Below, piece after piece: positions 36,051 through 59,188 of a stretch of DNA of 64,000 bases (the stretch's first letter is position 1; every line of letters begins with the position of its first letter). Position numbers and translations under genes: made by a program. Under the pieces are notes generated by a model. It did not search any database. It saw nothing but the letters and a program-made list of their open reading frames with translations, and was not told the origin of the DNA. Origin of the DNA: Salvelinus alpinus. Its lineage: Eukaryota > Chordata > Actinopteri > Salmoniformes > Salmonidae. The stretch covers positions 8,689,284 to 8,753,283 of the forward strand of contig NC_092122.1 in assembly GCF_045679555.1 (NCBI RefSeq), read 5' to 3'.

Positions 36051-36104
36051 AAAATAAACCCTGTATCACCAAATATCCATATTTGGTGATACAGGGTTTA
36101 TTTT
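36051..36104. repeat. Perfect palindrome, 26-bp arms
   Basis: 36,051-36,076 and 36,079-36,104 are exact reverse complements with only CC between. The right arm starts a unit that is repeated directly 169 bp further on (36,083 and 36,252). Confidence 0.9.
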
Positions 36105-36365
36105 ATATTGGAATAGGCCTACATCACGATAGGCTACAGCACAGAAAATAAACAATGTAGCCTAGTATGCTACATTTTTACAGCACAGAACTTTCCTCAA
36201 CCCCAAGGCATTTTAATATTTTACTGTATTGATATTGAAAATATACACACTTGGTGATACAGGGTTTATTTTATATTGGAATAGGCCTACATCACGAAAG
36301 GCTACAGCACAGAACATGAACATTGAATGCCTAGTATGCTACATTTTCACAGCACATAACCCTCT
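36083..36365. repeat. Direct repeat, about 169-bp offset, two copies
   Basis: TTGGTGATACAGGGTTTATT and GGAATAGGCCTACATCACGA occur in both copies, followed by GCTACAGCACAGAA and CCTAGTATGCTACATTTT. The first copy begins at the palindrome. Confidence 0.85.
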
Positions 36366-36984
36366 ACCAATACAACAAAACAATAGCATAGGGCAGGCTA
36401 TAACGTTCTCCCACTTCACACCTTCACTTCCACTGAGCTAAATTGGGGAGGGGAGTTAATTTAGTGAAAAGAAGTATGAATGTTGGTAATGAAGGATTTC
36501 CTGCTTTTGAAATGTGCCAATATTTTTACAATGTTGCCACATTAAATCTATTTTTCTTTTAGTCAAGAAGATAAGATGAGCCAGACCAACCAACCACCCC
36601 CACGAGGTGGATCAGAGGTGGCAACCTCCTCTTTACCAGGTGGATGGACACTACAGTACTACTCTGTGCTCCACAAGACTAAGAGATGATACAGGACCGT
36701 TTTTCAATTTCATTGACATTGCTGTGACCAACTGCTACATCATGTAGAAGGAACTCTGCCTATAAACAGTATATTAGTTGGGGCTTTCCATGTGCAATAC
36801 ACATGAAGGTCAGGAGATGGAACCTAGTCGCACTAATGAGTGTGGGGTCACTAGGCTGACCCTCTGTGACATTAGGAAGGGCTTTCACCTGTGGCATAAC
36901 GTTTGAGGTTACAGACATGACAATTCTGTGTGATTGGGCTTTTTGTTCTGTTGAAAAACAGATGTGGACAGTAGTCCAAAAAAA

Positions 36985-37495
36985 GTACACTGAACAAAAA
37001 AATGTATGCATCATGCAACAATTTCAAAGATTTGACTTAGTTACAGTTCATACAAAGGAAATCAGTCAAAATATGTATTAGGTCCTAATCTGTGGATGTC
37101 ACATGACTGGGAAAACAGATAGGCATCTGGTAGTCACAGATACATTTAAATAAAAGGTAGGGGCGTGGATCAGAAAACCAGTCAGTATCTTGTGTGACCA
37201 CCATTTGCCTCATGCAGTGTGACACATCTCTTTCACGTAGAGTTGATTGTGGCCTGTCGAATGTTGTCCCACACCTTTTCAATGGCTGCACGTAGTTGCT
37301 GGATATTGGCGGAAACTGGAACACATTGTTGTAGATGTTAATCTAGAGCATCCCTAACATACTCAATGGGTGACATGTCTGGTGAGTATGCAGGCCATGG
37401 AAGAACTGGGACATTTTCAGCTTCCAGGAATTGTGTACAGATCCTTGAGGCATGGGGCTGTGCATTATCATGCTGAAACATGATTCTGTACAAAA
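36985..37495 (-). repeat. Truncated TATAAACGCAAC-family Tc1-like element
   Basis: Matches 20,984-21,480 (GAAAACCAGTCAGTATCTTG, GTGGCCTGTCGAATGTTGTC, GTATGCAGGCCATG) and then stops at CATGCTGAAACATGATTCTG. The frames are decayed. Confidence 0.8.
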
Positions 37496-37734
37496 TCCTA
37501 ACTATATTTGTAAGTACGGCGTATAGTAGAGGTCAGTGTTTGAAAGACACTTGGAATCGAAGAAAGCATCGAAACCAAGGTGAAGTCAGTTGGATCTTGT
37601 ATTTAGTAACACATGGTTTGAAAAAGCATGTGAGAAAAAGAAGCTTCAGATGTGATTGTCAGAAGTACGTCATCAAAGTGATACATACATCGGCACTCTG
37701 CTATCGAAATGACACCGATAGTGTTTTGCAAGTA

Positions 37735-38907
37735 CACTACGTGACCAAAAGTATGTGGACACCTGCTAGTCGAACATCTCATTTCAAAATCATGGACATT
37801 CATATGGAGTTGGTCCGCCCTTTGCTGCTATGCCAGTCTCCACTCTTCTAGGAAGGCTTTCCACTAGATGTTGGAACATTGCTGCGGGGACGTGCTTCCA
37901 TTCATCCACAAGAGCATTAGTGAGGTCGGGCACTGATGTTAGCCGATTAGGCCTGGCTCGCAGTCGGCGTTCCAATTCATCCCAAAGGTGTTCGATGGGG
38001 TTGAGGACAGGGCTCTGTGCAGGCCAGTCAAGTTTTTCCACACTGATCTCAACAAACCATTCTGTATGGACCTTGCTTTGTGCATGAGTGCATGCTGAAA
38101 CAGGAAAGGGACTTCCCCAAACTGTTGCCACAAAGTTAGAAGCACATGTCACAATGTCATTGTATGCTGTAGCGTTAAGATTTCCCTTCACTGGAACTAA
38201 GGGGCCAAGCCCGAACCATGAAACAGCCCCAGACTATTAATCCTTCTCCACTTAACTTTACAGTTGGCATTATGCATTGGGGCAGGTAGCGTTCTCCTGG
38301 CATCCACCAAACCCAGATTTGTCCGTTGGACTGCCAGATGGTGAAGCGTGATTCATCACTCCAGAGAAGGCGTTTCCACTGCTCCAGATTCCAATGGCGG
38401 CTAGCTTTACACCACTCCAGCCGACGCTTGGCGTTGCTTATGGTGATCTTAGGCTTGTGTGCGGTTGCTCGGCCATGGTAACCCATTTCATGAAGCTCCC
38501 GACGAACAGTTATTGTGCTGACATTGCTTCCAGGCAGTTTGGAACTCGGTAGTGACTGTTGCAACCGAGGACAGACAATTTTTACACACTACTTGCTTCA
38601 GCACTCAGCGGTCCCGTTCTGTGAGCTTGTGTGGGCTACCACTTTGCGTCTGAGCCGTTGTTGCGCTTAGACGTTTCCACTTCACTATAACAGCACAAAC
38701 ATTTGACCGGGGCAGTTCTAGCAGGGCAAAAATTTGACTAACTGACTTGTTGGAAAGGTGGCATCCTATAACGGTGCCACGTTGAAAGGCACGGAGCTCT
38801 TCAGTAAGGCCATTCTACTACCAATGTTTGTTTATGGATGGCTGTGTGCTTGATTTTATACACCTGATTTAAAGGGGTGTCCACATACTTTTGTATATAT
38901 ATATATG
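37735..38907 (-). mobile_element. Tc1-like element with decayed transposase
   Basis: Starts CACTACGTGACCAAAAGTAT after TA and ends in ACATACTTTTGTATATATAT. Two minus-strand blocks: 38,564-38,175 with [16 protein letters not shown] (first Asp) and GLIVWGCF, then 38,191-37,790 with SPVLNPIEHLWDELERR (third Glu). The second Asp block is disrupted. Same family as 29,424-29,953. Confidence 0.88.
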
Positions 38908-38909
38908 TA

Positions 38910-39540
38910 GCATGGATCGTTCTGCGTTGTGTAATTTAATGAGGACTGCCACAACTGGAGGTCTGCTTGTTGGATTTTTATTTGTCCTGTGCACGAAGAG
39001 ACAACGTACAATATGTTAGCCCTTGGCGCAGTCACATCTCTCAGGCACCTGCGCGAGCACATGGAAACTCACTCAAAAACTGTCCCAAGTAACCACAAGT
39101 TACAATAGGTACCCTAGCTAGCGAGCTCGTTAAAACTTTTGAACATACAATATGTAAAATATAAATATTTAACAAAACGTATGCAACCATAACAGCACAT
39201 TGTGTAACATTACCACGGTTTTATATTGAAAAATAGCAGAGCCAAGGGCAACATACCTCGCTAATTGAAGGTCAGACAAGAGAGAACAATACAAGGGTAC
39301 GGTAAGACAGATACCCCACATGGACCAAACCAAAATATACAAAACGTTTACAATCAAGTGTATTTACAATATAGATATGAAAAAGTGTTTGCACCCCAAA
39401 AAAAATAACATTAGCTATGCAGCTGTAATGAAATAAAAAACTCACTCTGAATTATTATTATTATTAACACCCCTTCTTGACCTGGCCTATTTGAACTGGT
39501 CCTTGTGTGCCACTATCTAGGGGAACAACATAACACTGCT
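38910..39540. other. Intergenic, no feature recognised
   Basis: AT-rich, no exon or named repeat. Confidence 0.4.
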
Positions 39541-39551
39541 AATTATATGTA

Positions 39552-39975
39552 CAGTAATCCCTCGTTTATCGCGGGGGTTACGTTCCGAAAATGACCCGCG
39601 ATAAGTGAAATCCGCGAAATAGATTTTTTTTTTTTTTTTTACAATTAGCAACTATTACATGTATACAAATACAGTGACTCACGTGTAGGCCGTTTCGTCG
39701 ACATTATGGGTTTAGGAGATGTTCGAAATTACAAGATAATTTGGCCAACTTAATGTAAATTTGCCAAGCTGTTTTATGTACGTACACATAACTGCACGAG
39801 ACGACAAAATGATAGCACAATTCGTAGCATGTTTTGATACAAGAAGCGGGAGTGAGTTTTTAGCGAATCAGAATGCAGAGCACAATGCACCAAAAAAAAA
39901 AAAAAAATGCATTATGAAAATCCGCGAAATAGCGAATCCGCGATAAGTGAACCGCGAAGTGGCGAGGGATCACTG
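39552..39975. mobile_element. Tigger/pogo-like MITE
   Basis: Ends CAGTAATCCCTCGTTTATCG and GTGGCGAGGGATCACTG are inverted, followed inward by CCGCGATAAGTGAA on both sides, and flanked by TA. The ends match the Tigger/pogo class. At 424 bp it has no transposase. Confidence 0.8.
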
Positions 39976-40285
39976 TACATTCATTTCCAATGGAAGCTGT
40001 GTTTGCATTGCGTTGCAGAGCGTTCTGTATACGTCAGATTTATCGAACGCATGCATCAAACTGTATGTGTTTTTGGCTTGACAGAAGTGGTAGCAGAAGG
40101 TGAATGTTGAACTTTTGTTGGACACATGCTGTGTACCATTTTTCGCTTAACACTGTAGGTGTGGTCGAGGCGTTAGCTTCGAAACGATTTCGAGGCATGC
40201 CTTGGAGCTCCTGTACCAAACGTAACATCACTACTTGTTTGATCGAATATGAGTTTCGCAATGATTAGGTTGTTACGAGTATACT

Positions 40286-40297
40286 TTTATAAATAGG
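40286..40297 (+). promoter_or_regulatory. Possible TATA box upstream of pnpla
   Basis: TTTATAAATAGG lies about 680 bp before the pnpla start codon in sequence without a recognised transposon. No transcription start can be fixed, so this may be chance. Confidence 0.25.
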
Positions 40298-40968
40298 GCA
40301 CGTAACATCCCGACAACTTTGCGAAAACATACTTTATATCGGAGTTGTGCCTGTTGTTCACACGCTTATCTGCCCTCTCATTCGCTACAATGGTGCGACC
40401 TGATCTTTCCCCCTCGGTTTTCCTACCTGAAAATACGCGATACCGTAAAGTGTTGTGTATGCGCGAACCAAATTCAGGAGGAGCCTGGAGCGCGGGTGGC
40501 TTGACCGCAGTGGACGATATAGGCTACTCAAATCGGTTAATAAGGTTCGAGTTGGCATAGTAATAGCAGGCAGGTTATACAAATATACAGATTATGATAT
40601 AATAGATATTAATCGAATGCATCTCTCTCTCATTTATTTCCAATGCAGAGTGTGGGGCGTGGCTCCACCTAAAATAAGACTCTTGCCTCCTTATGCAGAT
40701 TGGCCAGACCTGCCCTTTTCTAGAAACGGGTAGTTCAGCGCTCCGGCGATTCTCAATAGATGACTCTCGGTCTCTTCGTACATTGCACAAGGAGTAGACT
40801 GGCTAGTGTACGCTAGTTTGAGCCGTCCTCTATTCCAATATCTTTCGGAGCTGTTGACATTCAACCAACACTGAAGGGAACTTGACAAAAAAGTTAACAT
40901 GTTGGAGTGATCATAACGAGCGCATTTACCCAACCGTCTAGGTCCTCGCCAAGGACTGTCCACCCGGG

Positions 40969-53544
<12,576 letters not shown>

Positions 53545-53649
53545 GTAAGTCTACATCCTATACCACTACTAGTGCTACCTACCACAAACGAACAAGCCCT
53601 CAATGAACTCAATGCAGTGTCGTGTCTTTGCTATCATTAAATTGAAGAC

Positions 53650-55165
53650 TTATAGTTTTTATCAAAGATTCCTGTAATTAGGGATTACGCGATCAACTGA
53701 GTAATAACGTAACTAATTAACTATGAATTTGGGAGCACCAGGGAAAGTAGTCAGATTACAAAGTTATAATTTCCCAATATAACCTTTCAGATATTTTCAT
53801 ATCTGATCAATAGTCTTCTGATTAATGATTTATTTATTTTACCTCACGTTAGTCTCATTCCAAACGTCGTAAATTGTTGGTTATCTGCACGAACCCAGTC
53901 TTCACTATGAGTCATCCATACATCAATTGTCTTAAATCATTTATTTATTACTAACTAATTAATTCACAGAAATGCATAAACAAACAAACAAACTTAAAAT
54001 GGTTACATAAAATGATGGGAGAAATATGCCCTAGTGGGCTGAACCGGCATGGCGGCTTGTTAGACAAAGGGAAAGTTGGCGTTCGACTAAGAAGTCACTA
54101 CAGAGTCCATAATTATAATAATTGACATGCTAATCCTTTACACATGAACGCTCACTCATTCGGGAACAATTGCAATCAATATATATATATTTACGCTCGA
54201 TGTGTCGTCTTGATCGTTGGAGAGAAGTTAGTTTTGGTTGGAGTTCCCTCTGTCTCGGTTATTGTGGATAGTTCAGAGTGACATCCGTTATAGAATGGAT
54301 GTTTCGGCGGTTGTCTTTCTTCGCGTTCAATGATACCGAATTCCTAGCTGCAGACTAGTAGTCAATATCAAAGACTTGTTCTTATTCGTCTAAGAGTTTA
54401 ACCACGTGGTATGGTTAAAGAATCAGCAATGGTACTTAACCTTCGTTCTCCTATGGATAAAAACATGGTCTAATGATAATTTCTCAGAGTTGAGCTTTTA
54501 TTCGGATAGCAGAGAGGGGCTGTCCCAGGGTGTCTGACCCAACTGGCTCAGGGGCGGGTCCTCGGATTTAGTTCAAATCAAAAGGGATTTGTATTTTTCT
54601 TCATTAAACAGTCCAAAATCATATTACACAATTATACAAACAGTATCATACTCACTCATTCATTTTATACAACAATCAGATGTAAACCTCATATCTGAGG
54701 TTATTATATAAACAGCGGTATGGTAATGTAGTCCCACAGTCTCTCATGAGTTTCCCACATTGTGACGACCGGACCGGTTAATAGCTGGACTTTTCACCGA
54801 TCTTTTATACTTTTGCAGGAACATGAAATCTGTTCGTACCTCAAGTTCTGTGAGGTGGAAGAAACTTCCTTTGTCCTGAAAGTTTACCCTCTCTTCTAAT
54901 ACTGTTTGGCCATGAGGAGATTCTCAGGAATTTACGACGTCTCTCTGTGATCACAGCATGGGTTGAAGGAGGAAAGGGAGAGGCAGGGAGAGGGGGATGG
55001 GGCTTGCTATACCCAAGCAGGCAACGTCATGACAGCAGTCACAGTAGCTCAAACAGTAACCAATGACAACAGTAATGCTAACAAATCAGCTTTTAAAAAG
55101 CCCAAAAATATACTTTAGCATAACTAGCCTTTAGCATACAGCAGCCTCATTAGCCCACCACAGCA
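53650..55165. other. Unclassified AT-rich region, possibly an LTR-type repeat
   Basis: About 1.5 kb without a frame or exon. It looks like repeat sequence (several homopolymer runs, ACTAACTAATTAATTC, a Py-rich end), but I see no terminal repeats or target duplication, so I leave it unassigned. It may contain a decayed LTR. Confidence 0.35.
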
Positions 55166-55833
55166 ACCAAATATCTACCCTCCGTTGGCGAACATGCAAT
55201 CACTGGAAAATAAACTGAATGAGCTCTGTTCGAGACTATCCTATCAACGTGATCTGAAGAAATGTAATATCCTATATTTCTCAGTTGTGGCCAAACAAGG
55301 ACATGGTAAATATAAATGTATTTGGACAGAACGGTGGCATCGGAGACGCTTAGGGGAGGGGGTGTGTGTGTCTCTTTGTTAACAACAGCTGGTGTGCGAT
55401 CTCTAATATTAAGAAAGTCTCTAGGTTCTGCTTGCCTGAGTTGGAATACCTCACGATAAGCTGTAGACCATACTATTTACCGATGCGACACTAAGACCAC
55501 ACTCAACGAGTTGTATAGGGCTATAAGCAAACAAGAAAATGCTCCTATTGGCCGGTGACTTTAATGCATGAAAACTGAAATCCGTTTTACCTCATTTCTA
55601 CCAGCATGTCACCTGTGCAACTAGAGACAAAAACCTCTAGATCACCTTTACTCCACATACAGCGACGCGTACAAAGTTCTCCCTCGACCTACATTTGGCA
55701 ATTCTGACCATAAATCTATCCTCCTGATTCCTGCTTACAAGCAAAAACTCAAACAGGAAGTACCAGTGACGGGCAAAATATGGAAGTGGTCTGATGAAGC
55801 GGACAGCACTGTTTCGCTAGCACAGACTGGAAT

Positions 55834-57221
55834 ATGTCCCAGGATTCATCCGATGGCATTGAGGAGTTACCCACATCAGTCACCAGCTTCAATAATAAGC
55901 GCATCGATGACTTCGTCCCCACATTGACCGTACATACATATTTATTGTTGCCAGGAATTATAGGCAACATCCGCACTGGCCTAAAGGCTAGAACTGCCGC
56001 TTTCAAGGAGCAGGACACTAATGTGGATGCTCTCCGACGAACCATCAAACAGGAAAAGCGTCAATACAGGACCAAAATCGAATCTTACTGCTCTGGCTCT
56101 GACGCTCGTCGCATGTGGCAGGGCTTGCAAACAATCATGGCTGACAAAGGGAAACCCATCCGCAAGCTGTCCAGTGACGCGAGCCTACCAGAGGAGCTAA
56201 ATAGCTTCTATGCTCACTTTGAGGCTAGCAACACTGAACCATGCATGAGAGTACCAGCTGTTCCGGTTGAATGTGAGATCACGCTCTCCGTGGCCGATGT
56301 GAGTAAGACCTATAAACAGGTTAACATTCACAAGGCCAGACGGATTACCAGGATGCGTACTCAGAGCATGCGCTGACCAGCTGGCAAGCGTCTTCACTGA
56401 CATTTTAAACCTCTCCCTGATCCAATCTGTAATGCCTATATGTTTCAAGCAGACCACCATAGTCCCTGTGCCAAAGGACGCCAAGGTAACCTGTCTAAAT
56501 TACTAAAGCAGCACTCACATCGGTAGCCATAAAATGTTTTGAAAGTCATGGCTTACATAAACACCATCATCCCAGACACCCTAGACCCACTCCAATTCAC
56601 ATAACGCCCCAAAAGATCCCAAAAGATCCACAGATTATGCAATCTCTATTACAATCCACACTGCCCTTTCCCACCTGGACAAAAGGAACACCTACGTGAG
56701 AATGCTGTTCATTGACAACAGCTCAGCGTTCAACACCGTAGTGCCCTCCAAGCTCATCACTAAACTAAGGACCCTGGGATTGAACACCTCCCTCTGCAAC
56801 TGGATCCTGGACTTCCTGCCGGGCCATTCCAGGTGGTGAGGTTAGGCAACAACACATCCGCCACGCTGGCCCTCAACACGGGGGCCCCTGAGGGGTGCGT
56901 GCTTAGTCCCCTAGTGTACTCCCTGTTCACCCACGACTGGCAGCGCACGACTCCAACACCCTCATTAAGTTTGCCGACGATACGACGGTGGTAGCAGACC
57001 TGATCACCGATGACAATGAGATAGCCTATAGGGAGAAGGTCAGAGACCTGGCAGTGTGGTGCCAGGACAACAACCTCTCCCTCAACGTCAGCAAGACAAA
57101 ACAGCCGATTGTGGACTACAGGAAGGGGAGGGCTGAGCATGCCCCCATCCACATCAACGGGGCTGAAGTGGAGCAGGTCGAGAGCTTCAAGTTCCTCGGT
57201 GTCCACATCACTAAGGAATGA
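55834..57221 (+). pseudogene. LINE reverse transcriptase, degraded but with intact FADD
   Basis: Open block 55,834-56,376 (linker: RRTIKQEKRQYRTKIES, RRMWQGLQTIM) and block 56,988-57,221 (TDDNEIAYREKVRDLAVWCQ to GVHITKE), with several stops and shifts between. It is homologous to 43,671-45,410 and carries the catalytic FADD that is altered there. Confidence 0.88.
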
Positions 57222-57563
57222 TCATGGTCCACATCACACCAACACAGTCGTGAAGAGGACATGATGCGTCTTCCCCCTCAGGAGCCTGAATAGATTCCTC
57301 AAAAAAATTCTAAAGCTGCACCTTTGAGAGCATCTTGACTGGTTGCATCACCGCTTGGTATGGTAGCTGCTTGGCATCCGACCACAAGGTGTTACAGAGG
57401 GTAATGCGTACGGCCCAGTACATCACTGGGGCCGAGCTCCCTGCCATCCAGGACCTCTATACCAGGCAGTGTCAGAGGAAGGCCCTAAAAATTGTGAGAC
57501 TCCAGCCACCCAAGACGTTGACCGTTCTCTTTGCTCCCGCATGGCAAGAGGTACCGATGCACT

Positions 57564-57899
57564 AAGTCTGGAACCAACAGGACCCTGAACAGATTCTACC
57601 CCTAAGCTATAAGTCTGGAACCAACAGGACCCTGAACAGATTCTACCCCTAAGCTATAAGTCTGGAACCAACAGGACCCTGAACAGATTCTACCCCTAAG
57701 CTATAAGTCTGGAACCAACAGGACCCTGAACAGATTCTACCCCTAAGCTATAAGTCTGGAACCAACAGGACCCTGAACAGATTCTACCCCTAAGCTATAA
57801 GTCTGGAACCAACAGGACCCTGAACAGATTCTACCCCTAAGCTATAAGTCTGGAACCAACAGGACCCTGAACAGCTTCTACCCCTAAGCTATAAGTCTG
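57564..57899. repeat. 47-bp tandem repeat, seven copies
   Basis: Unit starts at AAGTCTGGAACCAACAGGAC and ends CCCCTAAGCTAT. Starts at 57,564, 57,611, 57,658, 57,705, 57,752, 57,799, 57,846 and a partial one at 57,893. Copies are identical apart from GATT/GCTT near 57,872, so the amplification is recent. It derives from LINE 3' coding sequence (SGTNRTLNRFYP). Confidence 0.97.
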
Positions 57900-58751
57900 C
57901 TAAAGAGTTAAATAATTAATTAAATCAATAGCTACCTGGAATATCTGCATTGACCCTTTTCGTACTAATCTCTTTTGACTTATCACACACGCTGCTGTTA
58001 CCGTTTAATCTCTCCCGTTGTCTAGTCATTTTATCCCTACCTATATGTACATATCTACCTCAATTACCTCGTACCCCTGCACATCAACTCGGTACTGGTA
58101 CCCTGTGTATATAGCCAAGTTATCGTTACTCATTGTGTATTTATTCCTTGTGTTATTCTTTTTTTATTATTTTTATTTTTTATCTCTGCATTGTTGGAAG
58201 CATGTGACAAATACAATTTAATAGGTTGAGGTTTCTTACTAAACCCAATCAATTTGAACGTCCTGCACAGGGCCGCCACCTAGTGGACATTGTAACAAAA
58301 TAGGCAAGTCAATCCACCACAGGAATTGTTGAGGACTGATGATTCCAGATACAGTATTTTGATGTGCAACTTAATCCAGTGATTGTCATGAATTGTGAGT
58401 TGACAATAGGTTATTGTTATATTTTACTGTTAAAATAGGGCTCCAGAATTTTCTGATATTTTTTGTTCAGTAGAGATGAATTTGCCTAAATCGTTATGTG
58501 CACTAATATCATAGGCAAATTTATTTTGGGGCTTATACACCACATGATAAAGTGAAAACTCAAACATTCACTAGATCACTAATACTAAATATAATACCCA
58601 CTGCTAGTAGCCATGTATTCATCTAAAAGTAAATGTAACGTCCTTTTGTTGTTGTTGCAGTTGTAGCCCTGCTACCCTATGCACTCGCAATAGCGCATTT
58701 CGCATCTTAAAGCCATATCTAATATTTTGATTGTAAAATAGTTGCTATTTT

Positions 58752-58968
58752 TTATTTAACTAGGCAAGTCAGTTCAGAACAAATTATTATTTACAATGAC
58801 GGCCTGCACCAGCCAAACCCGGATGACGCTTGGCCAATTGTGCGCCACCCTATGGGACTCCCAATCACTGCCAGTTGTGATACAGCCTGGATTCGAACCA
58901 GGGTGTCTGTAGTGATGCCTCAACCACTGAGATGTAGTGCCTTAGACCGCTGTGCCACTCAGGAGCTC
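58752..58968 (-). repeat. tRNA-derived SINE (SmaI/FokI type)
   Basis: On the minus strand a tRNA-like head (GTGGCACAGCGGTCTAAGGC, then GGTTCGAATCCAGGCTG as B box), body with GGGTGGCGCACAATTGGCC, tail TTGCCTAGTTAAATAAA. Confidence 0.85.
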
Positions 58969-59188
58969 AGTTGAGCTGAATATTATGGAGATGACAAATA
59001 TAAAGTATACCCAAAAAATAGGACTTTTTTTTATTGATTTTTTTACTTTTGAGTGAGGTGACCATGTCATGAATGTTCAGCTCGCACGCCCCCCATTACA
59101 AATTTAACTCGCACAGCCAAGTCAAAGGGTTTCAAAACGCCATTAAATGGTTTCAGTAGAGCTTTGCCCCTTGACATACTGTAGCTAT

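Larger units (their letters stand above)
55170..58235 (+). mobile_element. L2/Rex-like LINE with endonuclease and RT remnants
   Basis: It starts with the ORF segment NMQSLENKLNELCSRLSYQ, has endonuclease traces (LAGDFNA near 55,550, NSDHKSILL near 55,708), RT motifs NTGAPEGCVLSPLVYSLFTH and KFADDTTVVADLI (intact FADD near 56,970), and [10 protein letters not shown]. Stops and shifts break it throughout. The 3' coding end holds the 47-bp array. It ends in ATACAATTTAATAGG near 58,225. Confidence 0.88.
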
